Origin: Litchfieldia salsa
Lineage (GTDB): Bacteria > Bacillota > Bacilli > Bacillales > Bacillaceae_L
Direction: 5' to 3'
DNA: 64,000 nucleotides
NCBI RefSeq assembly: GCF_900104555.1
Contig: NZ_FNJU01000001.1
Location: 248,001 to 312,000, forward strand
Of this stretch, positions 48,959-59,900 are shown one piece after another. The notes beneath the pieces were generated by a model that had not been told where the DNA came from, ran no database searches, and was given only the letters and a program-made list of their open reading frames with translations. The translations under genes and the position numbers were made by a program. Position 1 is the stretch's first letter. Every line of letters begins with the position of its first letter.

Positions 48959-49855
48959 TTGAGAGAATTTGTTAAAATACAAGCTAAATCACCTGTTGAA
49001 TTCCATTTAGGTGGTCATTTCATATCAAAAGTTCCTTGGATTCACGCAAAGCGTACATTACATGATCATGAAGTGATTGTTGGCATTGAAGGTGCTTTAT
49101 ATATGGAGATCGAAGAAATTCAATATGAAGTGCGTCCAGGAGATATTTTAATTATGCCGGCTAATATGGTGCATACAGGCTATAAGCACTGTTCACCAGG
49201 TTTATCTTTCTATTGGTTTCATTTCTCAGCGGAAAGCGATTTAGAATTCATTGATGAAAACAAGTTAAAAAGCGAGATTACGTTGCTTAAAAGCAATCGA
49301 TTTTCAGATCTTAATCAATCAGATATCTTGCTACCCATTTACTCGAAACCAAAGGATATTAATCGAATTCACATTTTATTTCACCAATTACTTGATATCG
49401 CTAATTCCAATTATTTTAACCGATTTGCAATTAATTATTTGGCAACTTCTTTACTAATAGAGCTCTCTGAACAATTTATTACGAAGTATAATGCGATTCA
49501 AGAAACGTCTTTAACAGATAAGAATTTATTAAAAGTAATGGAATGGATTCGGTTGAACGCATCAGATGAAATCAATGTTAGCTCTGTTGCAGACTATTTC
49601 AACTATAATCCTAATTATCTATCAAGAATGTTCAAGGAAAAAACCGGAAAAAATATAAAAGATTACATACAATCATTAAAAATAGTCCGAGCTAAGGATT
49701 TACTTATACGAACAAATGAGAGCATAAGAGATATTTCTAATGCTGTTGGAATTTCTGATGAAAAATACTTTATGAGGCTCTTTAAAAAATTCGAAAATCT
49801 AACTCCGACTGAATTTAGAAAGGCCTATTGTAGGAAGACGTTGAATAAAGAATAG
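48959..49855 (+). CDS. AraC-family transcriptional regulator with cupin sensor
   Basis: The 298-residue protein has an N-terminal cupin-like sugar-binding domain (HDHEVIVGIEGALYMEIEE, then YEVRPGDILIMPANMVHTGY) and a C-terminal double helix-turn-helix (SVADYFNYNPNYLSRMFKEKTGKNI and IRDISNAVGISDEKYFMRLFKKF). TTG at 48959 follows GGGGG; a GTG at 48947 is possible but lies within that ribosome site. It probably controls the divergent importer operon. Confidence 0.87.
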   Translation: MREFVKIQAKSPVEFHLGGHFISKVPWIHAKRTLHDHEVIVGIEGALYMEIEEIQYEVRPGDILIMPANMVHTGYKHCSPGLSFYWFHFSAESDLEFIDENKLKSEITLLKSNRFSDLNQSDILLPIYSKPKDINRIHILFHQLLDIANSNYFNRFAINYLATSLLIELSEQFITKYNAIQETSLTDKNLLKVMEWIRLNASDEINVSSVADYFNYNPNYLSRMFKEKTGKNIKDYIQSLKIVRAKDLLIRTNESIRDISNAVGISDEKYFMRLFKKFENLTPTEFRKAYCRKTLNKE

Positions 49856-49974
49856 AAAGGCGGAGGCGCCTCGTTCAGCCCCGACAGGCATAAGACGAAT
49901 CACGCAGGAAATCTTGTTTTCCGGAGTGATTTGACTTATGACCCCGAGGGGCTAGGCGCTGGAGCTAGACAATA
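49856..49974. repeat. Dispersed intergenic repeat, family B (copy)
   Basis: It starts AAAGGCGGAGGCGCC and ends GGCGCTGGAGCTAGAC. The middle (CATAAGACGAATCACGCAGG, AAATCTTGTTTTCCGGAGTG) is nearly the same as the copy at 28930-29056. It abuts the AraC-type gene stop. Confidence 0.75.
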
Positions 49975-50011
49975 AAACTGAGTGCGACGTTCATACTTTC
50001 TTATTTTCAAA

Positions 50012-50038
50012 AAAGGGAAGCTTCTCGAGCTTCCCTTA
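50012..50038 (-). terminator. Terminator of the HtrA-like gene
   Basis: AAGGGAAGCT pairs with AGCTTCCCTT around TCTCG; TTTTTT lies beyond it on the minus strand. It overlaps the last codons of the protease gene. Confidence 0.75.
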
Positions 50039-51307
50039 ATTACTTGAATTACTACTAGATAGTGTTAATTCGATACTGATTTTCTCTCCATCTCGATAAA
50101 CATCTAGGGTTACTTTGTCGCCAACTTCAAGTTCGGTATATAAATACTTTCGTAATTCATCCGAACTTGTAATTTGTTCACCATTCATCGCTACAATGAC
50201 ATCTTCTGTTTTCAGACCAGCTTGAGCGGCAGCTGAATTTACCTCTATATTGGTGATCATAGCGCCTCCTTCAAGGTCTTGTGGGAGATTTTGCAAGTAC
50301 ATAGATGGAATCTCTTCCAAACTCGCTAATCCAACACCAAGATATGGTCGTTCAACTTGTCCAGTTTCAATCATTTCATTAATGATAGGGACTAAATCAT
50401 TACTAGGAATTGCAAAGCCTAATCCTTCTACTCCATCGACTGAGATTTTCAAGCTATTGATACCAATTAATTGACCCGCTGTATTAATCAGTGCCCCACC
50501 ACTATTTCCAGGGTTAATCGCAGCATCTGTTTGTATAACATTTAAATCCCAATTTCCAGCAGATGTTGATACACTAATGGTTCTGTCTACCGCACTAACA
50601 ATTCCCTGTGTGACCGTATTGGAAAATTCAAGACCAAGAGGATTTCCAATTGCTAATACAGTTTCTCCAGCTCTTAGCTTACTTGAGTCACCGAAATTGA
50701 GTTGATTTGTCGCATAGTTTGCATCAATTTTTAACACAGCTAAGTCTGTTAATGGGTCTGCTCCAATTAACTCAGCAGTTGTTTTTTCTCCTCCATGAAC
50801 CGTAATTTCAAGTTCAGTTGCATGTTCAATCACATGATTGTTCGTAACCACGTATGCATTCTTTTCATCAATTTTAAATATAACACCAGTACCAGTTCCG
50901 CTTTCGACGGCTTCAGAACTGCTTGAATTAGGGTAGAACCTACCTTGTGTTTGAGGTTGTAAATTCACAATACCAACAATTGCTTTGGAAGCTTCCTCTA
51001 CTATGTCTGCCATTGATCCGGATGAAGGCGATGTTGTCGTTGTGACTGCAGTTTCTTTTATAGTTACTGCTTCAGTCTCATTACTACTATTGCTGTTCTC
51101 AGTCGTTGTCGAAAACTGTGATACCTTTGATTCCACCGAAGAATATAAATCCTCGACATACCCTGAAATAGGTATAAGTGAGAGAGTTAGCATCGAACCA
51201 ATGACTCCACCACCGACCAATGTCAGTAGTCCTCTTCTGCTCTTTTTTTCCTTTTTAGGTTTTGTTTCTTCTATATCATTTTGATGATCATTAAAATATT
51301 CATTCAT
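50036..51307 (-). CDS. HtrA/DegP-type membrane serine protease
   Basis: The 423-residue protein has a short cytoplasmic N-terminus, one membrane segment (about 30-48), a Ser/Thr-rich linker, a trypsin-like domain and one C-terminal PDZ domain (about 320-410). The triad is visible: His in VVTNNHVIEH, Asp in DPLTDLAVLK and Ser in NPGNSGGAL. It degrades or refolds damaged extracytoplasmic proteins. AGGAGG precedes ATG. Bacillus genomes have several such genes, so I do not assign htrA, htrB or yyxA. Confidence 0.92.
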   Translation of the reverse strand: MNEYFNDHQNDIEETKPKKEKKSRRGLLTLVGGGVIGSMLTLSLIPISGYVEDLYSSVESKVSQFSTTTENSNSSNETEAVTIKETAVTTTTSPSSGSMADIVEEASKAIVGIVNLQPQTQGRFYPNSSSSEAVESGTGTGVIFKIDEKNAYVVTNNHVIEHATELEITVHGGEKTTAELIGADPLTDLAVLKIDANYATNQLNFGDSSKLRAGETVLAIGNPLGLEFSNTVTQGIVSAVDRTISVSTSAGNWDLNVIQTDAAINPGNSGGALINTAGQLIGINSLKISVDGVEGLGFAIPSNDLVPIINEMIETGQVERPYLGVGLASLEEIPSMYLQNLPQDLEGGAMITNIEVNSAAAQAGLKTEDVIVAMNGEQITSSDELRKYLYTELEVGDKVTLDVYRDGEKISIELTLSSSNSSN

Positions 51308-51512
51308 GTTACTAGCCTCCTCATTTTCACCAACTCTATTAATAGCTTTTGGCGTTAATCAAATGATAGCGTGAAAATATGAAAGAATTGTTAACAAATC
51401 TGTAAGATAGAGAGAAGTTTTTCAGACATATTATCCGATTTCTCAATTGAAAATGGACCGCCAACTGACGATCCATTCCACTCCACACTCTTGTTATTCA
51501 TGATTCTCGTTA

Positions 51513-52244
51513 TTACTCTTTATGACCGTGGAAAAAATGAATCCCTTTTTTATGTGGAAACAGATTTAATTCTTCTAGCTTCTCTCCATGATTTGTCATC
51601 ATCTCATCTAGAAGTTCAAAGGTAGACTTACCTTCTGTTTTCATTCCTAGTTTTTCTGCTGCTTGCAAAATCCTTTTTTCTCGTACTTCATGAGCTACTT
51701 GATGATGATCCTTATTATCAGTTGTTATTCCTAATTCTTTTGCTTCTTTAATAATTTGAGCTTTGTGTACTTCCTTACCCAATTCTTTTAAATCCTTACC
51801 CTTAAGCGATATTCCTAATTCTTGTGCAGCTTTTTTAACCGATGTTTCATGAACTTCTTTGGCTAACGCTTTGAGTTCTTTTCCTTCCGTCGAAATCCCC
51901 AATTTCTTGGCTGACTTTTGTAGTTCTATATTACGGATCTCATTTACAATAGAATCAATATCTTTCCCTTCTGTTTCAAGACCAAGTCCCTTAGCTCTTT
52001 TCTTAATCATGTTTTCTCGTATCTCTTTTACAATTGTCTCTGTGTCTTTTCCTTCTGTCTCAATACCTAGTGCTTCGGCATGTTTTTTTATAACCTCCGG
52101 ATCGTGTTTAAAATGTTTGTGATGGCTATGTACCTCAGTTGATTTACCTTCTACTTTGTCATCTGCTGCAAAGACTTGACCCACGCTAAGCAATCCAAGA
52201 ACCAATGCAATGGAAAATAAGTAAGAAATCTTCAGTTTGTTCAT
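51513..52244 (-). CDS. Secreted helical-repeat protein
   Basis: The 243-residue protein has a Sec signal peptide (cut near VFA-ADD, residue 27) and a His-rich patch (HSHHKHFKHD). Six degenerate repeats of about 32 residues follow, each reading roughly AxxLGIxTEGKDxxxxxxEI, and a His/Lys-rich tail. Repeats start near residues 56, 88, 119, 150, 181 and 212. I do not recognise a function. The regular LGI-x-T-E-G-K turns suggest a helical solenoid or a binding domain. AGGAGG precedes ATG. Confidence 0.82.
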   Translation of the reverse strand: MNKLKISYLFSIALVLGLLSVGQVFAADDKVEGKSTEVHSHHKHFKHDPEVIKKHAEALGIETEGKDTETIVKEIRENMIKKRAKGLGLETEGKDIDSIVNEIRNIELQKSAKKLGISTEGKELKALAKEVHETSVKKAAQELGISLKGKDLKELGKEVHKAQIIKEAKELGITTDNKDHHQVAHEVREKRILQAAEKLGMKTEGKSTFELLDEMMTNHGEKLEELNLFPHKKGIHFFHGHKE

Positions 52245-52635
52245 TCTAAAATCCTCCTAAAAAATGATTGGTTGATCATGTGTTAGGATGTCCGAAAGAT
52301 ATGACCAAATTATGAACAAATTATTAAATGTTATGTATTGCGATGATAAATGGAAAGTTTCGTTGAAAATATTTAAAAATGTGAAATGAAGAAAAGATAA
52401 AATTACTATTCTATCTCTATTTTAAGAAGGAACGACTGTGTATTTTCCTGTCACAAAGAAAACGGAGATTCCTACTATTTGAGAATAGCCGGTATCTTTT
52501 ATAAAACAGTTCGATCATTTTCTACATCATCCGTTCTTAACAAAGGCAACTGATAGCTAAAGAAAAAAATAATGCATATATTTGAAAATGTATCAAAAAC
52601 TAAAAAAACTACATATATGAAAAGAGCTGATAGAT
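52245..52635. other. Intergenic region without recognised gene
   Basis: This 390-bp AT-rich gap between divergent genes must hold both promoters. I see no ORF with a ribosome site, no clear hairpin and no known RNA motif. Confidence 0.5.
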
Positions 52636-53328
52636 TTGGAACAAGAAGAAAAATTGAAAACTGCTGCAACTGCAATGATGAGTGATTTCAAGGTGCAAAC
52701 TTTTGGAGGTGCTGAGAAAACAACTGATACTGTGGTTGCTATGGACACTGTTTCAAGTATTATCGATGATTGGAACGCTATGTCTAAAAAGGCAGCTAAT
52801 CTTACAATTAAACAATACGGTCCTCCAAACGAAGCAACACAAAGTAGGTTAATTTGGTATAACAACGGACCTTGGAAACGAACAATTGTTTATCGTGATG
52901 AAATTCCACACGATTTTCCACAACCACACACTGATGTTATCGAGAATTATATTAACTATTCCGTTCCTCCTGAAATGTTTAGTGAGATTGCAAAATTTGA
53001 TGGAAGTGTAGTCGTTGAACGGACAAAAGGAGAAGTATCTTCACGATGTGATATGGAAGCCGCTAATATCCTTGCTCTAAACTTAATGAATGATATTGTA
53101 ACAGGTAAATTAAGCGTTGAAGAAGCCCGTGATAAGTATTGTGAAGTGACGTCTACTTTTATGATGAATAGACCAGCTCCTTATGCCGAGAAACTTCAAT
53201 TCGATGTAAGAAAAGACGAAAAGTATGATACGGACATTGTTATGATTGCTGATGAAATGGTGGAACAAGCCATAGAAAAAGTTAACGATATAGTTGGTGA
53301 TAGTATGGGTAATAACAGGCTTCATTGA
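52636..53328 (+). CDS. Conserved-looking cytoplasmic protein, unknown function
   Basis: The 230-residue acidic protein has no signal or membrane segment. Landmarks are DDWNAMSKKAANLTIKQYG, the Trp-rich LIWYNNGPWKRTIVYRDE and a helical C-terminus. I do not recognise a family. TTG start has only a weak AAAGAG upstream. It ends in a good terminator, which supports a real gene. Composition is similar to its neighbours. Confidence 0.65.
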   Translation: MEQEEKLKTAATAMMSDFKVQTFGGAEKTTDTVVAMDTVSSIIDDWNAMSKKAANLTIKQYGPPNEATQSRLIWYNNGPWKRTIVYRDEIPHDFPQPHTDVIENYINYSVPPEMFSEIAKFDGSVVVERTKGEVSSRCDMEAANILALNLMNDIVTGKLSVEEARDKYCEVTSTFMMNRPAPYAEKLQFDVRKDEKYDTDIVMIADEMVEQAIEKVNDIVGDSMGNNRLH

Positions 53329-53349
53329 AAAATTGATTGATTCTCTATA

Positions 53350-53374
53350 AACTGTCTTTCCAGACAGTTTTTTT
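53350..53374 (+). terminator. Terminator of the unknown gene at 52636
   Basis: AACTGTCT pairs with AGACAGTT over a 4-nt loop and is followed by TTTTT. Confidence 0.85.
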
Positions 53375-53440
53375 ATTGAACTACACTGAGCCGAAAAACT
53401 TTATATTAAATAATAGGACTTTAATTAAAACATCTTTTTA

Positions 53441-53659
53441 TAGGCTGTTTCTCAAAGTTTGTTATTTTAAACATAAAAAACATTTGGATGGTAGTTACAA
53501 GCAGGTGGAATACACGTAGACTCCTGGGGAGCAGTGAACAAAGTGAAACCCAACCCCACCGGAGCATGGGCTACGAGGAGGCTCACTGGTCACCCGCCGG
53601 ACGCGGAGTGTATTCAGTCTGCGGCTTTAAAAGCAACAATCTATACAACAGCCTTTATA
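53441..53659. repeat. Dispersed intergenic repeat, family A (copy 4)
   Basis: It starts TAGGCTGTTTCTC and ends CAACAGCCTTTA. The core GGCTCACTGGTCACCCGCCGG and GCGGAGTGTATTC match copy 3. It lies between convergent genes. A short ORF through it (53488-53706) is not a gene. Confidence 0.8.
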
Positions 53660-53675
53660 AAACCATTTTATGGAC

Positions 53676-54173
53676 TTATTTATCTATAGCCTGTTTGCTA
53701 AGATAACTGATTACAGTTCCGATTAATGCACTTCTGATCACATCATATGGGTAGTGTGCAGCTGTCCATACTCTTGAAATTCCAGTTAAGGTTGATAATA
53801 AGAACATGATAATCCCTAATTTTTTGTGATAAATATAGATGATTGTTGAGCTAGCAAAGGTTAATAATGTGTGTTTACTCGTATAAGTGGAATCCTTTTT
53901 CACTGGGATTAGAACCTTTGCTTTTTGAACCAAGAAAGGCCTTGGCTTAAATTTAAAATAATTTACAAAGGTATTGATCATTATATTGACCATGATAGAA
54001 AGAACTGACACAATGAATACTTTCTTTTTTGAACGATTTCGCAAAAAGATAAAGAGTAGAGCAATGGCATAGATGTAACGTAACTTATTTGACGCAAAAA
54101 CCATTATAGAATCGACAATAGAATTTCTACCTGCTAATTGATTGATCTTTTTAAATAACATTTGATTCATCAC
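53676..54173 (-). CDS. PAP2-family membrane phosphatase
   Basis: The 165-residue protein has about five membrane segments and the three PAP2 motifs: KFKPRPF near residue 75, STYTSKHTLL near 97 (normally PSGH) and SRVWTAAHYPYDV near 135. The catalytic His residues are kept but the second motif is unusual. It may be a BcrC-like undecaprenyl diphosphate phosphatase or a lipid phosphatase. GTG at 54173 or ATG at 54170 follows AGGGGA. Confidence 0.82.
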   Translation of the reverse strand: MMNQMLFKKINQLAGRNSIVDSIMVFASNKLRYIYAIALLFIFLRNRSKKKVFIVSVLSIMVNIMINTFVNYFKFKPRPFLVQKAKVLIPVKKDSTYTSKHTLLTFASSTIIYIYHKKLGIIMFLLSTLTGISRVWTAAHYPYDVIRSALIGTVISYLSKQAIDK

Positions 54174-54326
54174 AATATCCCCTAGATTTTATTTCTATCT
54201 ATCCTTCCTCTAGTTATTGAAAAGTATGTATAAAACCAATTAAAGTTCAGCAAGTATCATAGCTATAGCAGTCTTAACAGACAAAATATCAGTATAGAAC
54301 TATATTAAAAAGTAATATTAATCTAG

Positions 54327-54332
54327 TATAAT
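54327..54332 (+). promoter_or_regulatory. -10 element of the YqkD-like gene
   Basis: A perfect TATAAT lies about 100 bp before the gene. I see no strong -35. Confidence 0.4.
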
Positions 54333-54432
54333 ATGAGTTATGATAAGAGAAAATAATCTTACAAGACACATAAAAGTTATATTGTTATAGAATTATCCGA
54401 TTTTAGAGTAAAAGAAAAGGAGACTTAACTGA

Positions 54433-55398
54433 ATGAAGAAGAAACCATTAATCATTTCAGCAATTATTGTCCTATTACTAATGAGTGCTTATGTTGCTGT
54501 CGGTAATTATTTTTACAATTTCGCTCTTGTAGTAGATCAAGAAAAAGAATTTATGGAGGATAATCCTCATTTAAAGGAAAGTGAAGCAGTTATAGCTGAG
54601 GTGGCTAAAGAAGACAGTCTAGCCAACGCGGAATTTGAAAGTCAGCACACACCTTCACCCCTACCTGTTGTATCAAATGACAAGCTGAAGTTAAAGCTGC
54701 ATGCAGATGTATATCATAACGGGGAGAAAAATCATAACTGGGCCATTGTTGTTCACGGGTATACAGGTGAAGCCTCTGATATGACAAGATGGATTCGTAA
54801 CTTTTACGATAAAGGGTACAATGTCCTTGCCCCTGATCTTCGTGGTCATGGAAATAGTGAGGGCGATTATATTGGGATGGGATGGCATGACCGTAAAGAT
54901 GTTTTATTATGGATTGATGAGATCATTAAAATGGACCCTGAAGCAGAAATCGCGTTATATGGAATCTCTATGGGGGGTGCGACAGTCATGATGACGGCTG
55001 GGGAAGATCTACCTTCCAATGTAAAGGTCATTGTCGAGGATTGTGGATATTCTTCTGTTAGTGGTGTGTTCAAGTATCAACTTGATGATTTATTCGGATT
55101 ACCTGAGTTTCCTATACTGAACGCTGCAAACACTATCACCCAATTACGTGCAGGATATGATTTATACGAGGCTTCGGCCGTCAATCAGGTTGCGAAAAGT
55201 AAAGTACCGATCTTGTTTATCCATGGCGACCAAGACTCGTTTGTACCATATGAAATGTTAGATGAAGTGTATGAGGCAGCAAAGGTTGAAAAAGAACGGC
55301 TAGTAATACCTGGGGCAGGGCATGGTGAAGCAGCAAAAGTAGACCCTGAATTATACTGGAATACAGTTTGGGGATTTGTTGATCGTTATATTGAATAG
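54433..55398 (+). CDS. Membrane-anchored alpha/beta hydrolase (YqkD-like)
   Basis: The 321-residue protein has an uncleaved N-terminal membrane segment (about 6-24) and an alpha/beta hydrolase domain. The nucleophile Ser lies in LYGISMGGATVM near residue 178, VVHGYTGEASDM forms the oxyanion region near 105, and the Asp and His are in HGDQDSFVP and GAGHGEA. It resembles B. subtilis YqkD. AAAGGAG precedes ATG. Substrate unknown. Confidence 0.85.
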   Translation: MKKKPLIISAIIVLLLMSAYVAVGNYFYNFALVVDQEKEFMEDNPHLKESEAVIAEVAKEDSLANAEFESQHTPSPLPVVSNDKLKLKLHADVYHNGEKNHNWAIVVHGYTGEASDMTRWIRNFYDKGYNVLAPDLRGHGNSEGDYIGMGWHDRKDVLLWIDEIIKMDPEAEIALYGISMGGATVMMTAGEDLPSNVKVIVEDCGYSSVSGVFKYQLDDLFGLPEFPILNAANTITQLRAGYDLYEASAVNQVAKSKVPILFIHGDQDSFVPYEMLDEVYEAAKVEKERLVIPGAGHGEAAKVDPELYWNTVWGFVDRYIE

Positions 55399-55408
55399 CA
55401 GTTTTCAA

Positions 55409-55450
55409 AAAAGAGGAGATCAGCAAACATGTTGATTTCCTCTTTTTTTA
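55409..55450. terminator. Bidirectional terminator
   Basis: AAAAAAGAGGAGATCA pairs with TGATTTCCTCTTTTTT between the convergent hydrolase and helicase genes. Confidence 0.85.
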
Positions 55451-55455
55451 GGCTG

Positions 55456-56754
55456 TTATCGACTTCTTCTACCTCTAGTCGATGATGTTGACTTACTTTG
55501 TGGTCGACGATCATCTGTACTTCTTCTTGATGAAGGACCAGTACCTCTTCGTCGATCATCTCCTCTACCTTGAGGACGACGTGTCTTGTTTATTTGTTCA
55601 GTACGTTCTTGTTGGTAATCTTCACGATCAGGAATGCTGATTCCTTTAATGACTTGTTTATCTAAGGTTTGATTAATTCCTTTTTCGATCATACGTAAGA
55701 AATCCAAGTCTTTAGGAGCAACTAGTGTAATGGCAATACCATCTCCACCTGCACGACCTGTTCGACCTATTCGGTGAACATAGCTTTCAACATCATGTGG
55801 AATATCATAGTTGTATACATGTGTTACACCTTCTACATCAAGACCCCTTGCAGCTACATCTGTCGCAACTAGAAATTGAACCTTTGCTTCTCTAAACCGT
55901 TTCATCGCTTTTTCGCGTTTAGCCTGTGTTAAATCACCATGTAGCTCATCTGCTTCATACCCATTGCTAATAAGGGCATCATACAATTTTTTCGCTCGTA
56001 TTTTGGTACGACAAAAGATGATTGCTAAAAACGGACGATGCTCTTCAATTAAATGAAACAATGTCGCTTGTTTTCTACGATCCGTTGTTTCAATCACCAC
56101 TTGTTTAATCTCTTCAACTGTTACTTTTTTAGCTTTAACTTCTATTATTTCTGGTTCAACCATATATTTTTTCGCAAGCGATTTAATTTCATTTGGCATG
56201 GTTGCTGAGAACAGCATGGTCTGGCGACTAGAAAAGGTTTCATAAATGATGTCATCTACTTCTGGAAGAAAACCCATATGTAACATTTGATCTGCTTCAT
56301 CTAGCACAAGCATTTCAACTGTTGAAAGATCAATCGTTCCACGGCGAATGTGATCAAGTAATCGGCCTGGAGTTGCAACTACAATATGTTGAGCACCTTT
56401 TAACTTTTTCAACTGATGTGTAACGTCCTGACCACCATAGACTGCTAACACATTAACGCCTTCGATATTCTCAATCATTTTCTTTATTTCTTTTGTAATT
56501 TGCTGAGCCAATTCACGGGTGGGTGTCAAAATCAATGCTTGAACATCAGATTTGTTAATATCAATTTTTTCAAGGATCGGTAGTACAAACGCAAGTGTCT
56601 TACCCGTTCCCGTTTGCGCTTGTGCAATGACATCCTTCCCCTCAAGTGCAGTAGGAATGGTCCGTTCCTGTATCGGAGTTGGTGTCACAAGTCCTAATGA
56701 CTTTAATGTATGATGTATTTCTTTTCGAATTCCAAGTTGTAAAAAATCAGTCAA
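55456..56754 (-). CDS. DEAD-box RNA helicase with basic RG-rich tail
   Basis: The 432-residue protein has all DEAD-box motifs: Q motif [15 protein letters not shown], Ia [34 protein letters not shown] and [12 protein letters not shown]. The tail after residue 370 is low-complexity and rich in Arg, Ser, Gly and Asp, fit for RNA binding. It resembles the CshA/CshB/YfmL group of RNA helicases. TTG start is preceded by AAGTGATG. Roles in mRNA decay or ribosome assembly are typical. Confidence 0.9.
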   Translation of the reverse strand: MTDFLQLGIRKEIHHTLKSLGLVTPTPIQERTIPTALEGKDVIAQAQTGTGKTLAFVLPILEKIDINKSDVQALILTPTRELAQQITKEIKKMIENIEGVNVLAVYGGQDVTHQLKKLKGAQHIVVATPGRLLDHIRRGTIDLSTVEMLVLDEADQMLHMGFLPEVDDIIYETFSSRQTMLFSATMPNEIKSLAKKYMVEPEIIEVKAKKVTVEEIKQVVIETTDRRKQATLFHLIEEHRPFLAIIFCRTKIRAKKLYDALISNGYEADELHGDLTQAKREKAMKRFREAKVQFLVATDVAARGLDVEGVTHVYNYDIPHDVESYVHRIGRTGRAGGDGIAITLVAPKDLDFLRMIEKGINQTLDKQVIKGISIPDREDYQQERTEQINKTRRPQGRGDDRRRGTGPSSRRSTDDRRPQSKSTSSTRGRRSR

Positions 56755-56885
56755 CGGTCATCACTTCTCTTTTCTTATTTTGATACTCTATTGGATAACT
56801 TAATAACTATAGCATATTGGTTAGTATTATACAGAGAGAATTTAATTATTTATACTTTGGGTGTTAATCTAAACTCAAAAAAATA

Positions 56886-56909
56886 GTACAACCGATGAAG
56901 GTTGTACTA
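56886..56909. terminator. Terminator of the 1060-residue glucosaminidase gene
   Basis: AGTACAACC and GGTTGTACT form a 9-bp stem with T-runs on both sides, ten bases beyond the stop. Confidence 0.85.
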
Positions 56910-56918
56910 CTTTTTTTA

Positions 56919-59900
56919 TTATTTATAGATTGGAAACTCGAGATAAATCGTATAAGGTTCCATTTTGTAGACTTCATACATCGTGTTGATTTGTTTAGCA
57001 GCCCAGCCAATGTCTGTTGCATATTGGTGTCCGGCTACTTTATTAGTAGACATGACCTCAGGATTCCAACGCATTTCATATAACGTATTTTGAACAGATT
57101 TATACCAATTATTCCCACGTAAGTATTCGTCACTAATAAATGCAGCTCCACCTACGATGGCTTTATATGGAGAATCCCATCCTTCTTCATAAGCTCTTTT
57201 CACTCCACAATCAAGCGGACAAGAGTCATATGCACCTATTCCATACATGTTATATACTTTTACACCGTTGTAGACGACTCCATTTGCTAGAGTAGATTTC
57301 CCGTGTCCTGTTTCTAGTAGAGTATGAGCCATTAAGTAGACTTCATTAATTCCGTATATTCTTCCGGCATCAATAAATGCTTGACCTTGACCAGCTAGAA
57401 TACCTTTTCCAGTAAGATATTGATCTAGTGTCCCTACTGGCACATCACTAGATTTCGTTAAGTTCATGAATTGTAATCTTTGCTTTTCATCGTTGATAAA
57501 CGTAGTAGGGTCCAAATAGGCTTGTACATCTGAAGCTTTTGCATTCCGCCAAGCTCCAAGCTTTATGCTGTACCAACCACTTGAATCTTCTGCTAAAACA
57601 TGTAAAAGTGAACCTGACTTTGCATATCCATAAATATGACTAGTTGCATTTTGTTCAGCACGAATACTTAGACTAGTACTTGCAGTAACTTGACCTACCC
57701 TTAAGCTGCTACTAGCAAGACTACTATGGACATACATTTCTTTGTTATCATATTTAATCTTATACCATAATGTACTTCCAGAGACCGACTCACCCGTCAC
57801 ATTTTTATCAAGCAATATAAACAGAGTATCCTTACCAACAGTCGCCGCTATAGTGGCTTTTGTAGTTGGAGATGTTCTTAAGTTGACAGTACTTCCAGTG
57901 ATAGCACCCCCATTAAACATCTGTAGATATTGACTGCTTACATATGCTGGGTCATTTCTATATTTATCTGTTTGAGGAGAAACCTTCATTTGCATAGCTA
58001 ATGCTTCACTTAAGGTTATATTATAGGTGCTAGTTGCACTAATTAAACTTGGTTTAATAAAAGGTTTAGCTGTTGGTCCTGGTGCATTCCCACCTTTAGC
58101 TACTAAACGGATCTCAATAGCTTCCAAGCGTTTTGAAACAGCTTCGGTACCTGCAGATTGTCCGTTTTTAGCCCAGTCTAACCAACCATATGATTGTGCG
58201 TGAACACGATAGTAAATATCGTAATGTTGCGCCATTTCACCTGTTAAGTTCATTTGGATTGCTTCCAAGCGCTTGCCTTCTCCATATGTTCCTGATAGAG
58301 CACCGTTCGATACTGGGTTTAACCAACCATAGGTTTCTACGTGGGTTTTGTATGAAACAGCTCCTGAATATGGCAGATCCTTTAGGGTAATCTTGATTGC
58401 TTCCAAGCGCTTTGATTCTCCAAGAGTTCCTGACATAGCCCCATTAGATACTTGACTTAACCAGCCGTTACCTTGGACATGAGTGGTATACATGACAGAT
58501 GGATCCATAATCAAAGGGTTGTTTGTTTTCCCAGGAGCGGCTCCTCCTTTTTCAACTATGACTACCTCAATAGCTTCTAACCGTTTGGACAATCCTTGTG
58601 TACCTGAAGATTGACCATTTTTAGCCCAGTCTAACCAGCCATAGGTTTGTGCATGTGCACGATAATAAATATCATAATGCACGGCCATTTCACCTGTTAA
58701 ATTGATTTGAATGGCTTCCATCCTTTTACTTTCCCCTGATGTACCAGAGAGAGCACCATTATATACATTGCTCATCCAGCCGTAGCTTTCGACATGGGTT
58801 CTATACGTGATGTCCCCTTTATAAGGGGTGTTTTTCAATGAAATCTTAACGGCTTCCATGCGTTTTGATTTTCCAATGGTTCCTGATGACTTTCCATCAG
58901 AAACAGTGCTTAACCAACCGTAATCTTGAACATGTGTTGTATAAGACACTGATGGATCAAGAACAAATGGCTTGGAGGTAGATCCTGGAGCAGCAGCACC
59001 CTTTGGAACTAGAACGATTTCTAATGCCTCCAAACGTTTTGACAGTCCTTGTGTACCGGCATTTTGTCCGTTTTTAGCCCAACCTAGCCAACCATAATCT
59101 TGTGCATGAACACGATAATAAATATCGTAATGTTGGGAAATATCACCCGTTAAATTGATTTTGATCGCTTCCATACGTTTCGATTCTTTAGAAGTACCTG
59201 ACATTGCACCATCTGATACCGGATTTAACCAGCCATGTGTCTGTACATGTGTACTGTAAGTAACAGATCCGGTATATGGAGAGTTTGCTAATGAAATCTT
59301 AATAGCTTCCATGCGTTTCGATTCCCCAGAGGTACCTGACATTTTACCATCTGAAACTACAGGTAACCAACCGTAGTCTTGTACATGTGTTGAATACACA
59401 ACAGATGGCACTGAAGTTGCACTAACCGATTGAGTTTGAACTGGTGTTGAATCAGCTTCTACTTGACTCTCTGTTTCTTCAGTAGCTGGTGCTTCAACAT
59501 CAGCGGTTGTTTCTTCAGTTGTTGGCTCAACAACTGTATTTAAAGAATCATATTCTTCTTTCGTAATGACTGTTTTTTGATCAATTCCATCGATAAAGAA
59601 ATAAATTAATTCTTTACTTTTAATCAAAGTACCATATTCATCAATCGTACTTTTTTCTTCAATAGATGTACCATTGTCGTTTTCCTCAACAACAGTCAGT
59701 TGTTCGTTAAGCTCTAGGGGTGTCACTTTTTCAGCACTAAATGTATCTGAATTAGTTACCCGATAATATACACTCTTACTTTCTGTTATATACAGTTCAT
59801 TTAACCCTTCACTAACCTGCAAACTTGTTTCTATTGTTTGGTTATTAGAATCAGTTACTGAGCTGCTAACAGCTGACTTATCTTCATCTATCCATCCACT

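Noticed and set aside
53488-53706. 72-residue ORF on the plus strand
   Set aside because: It lies within a family A repeat, has no ribosome site and runs into the convergent PAP2 gene.
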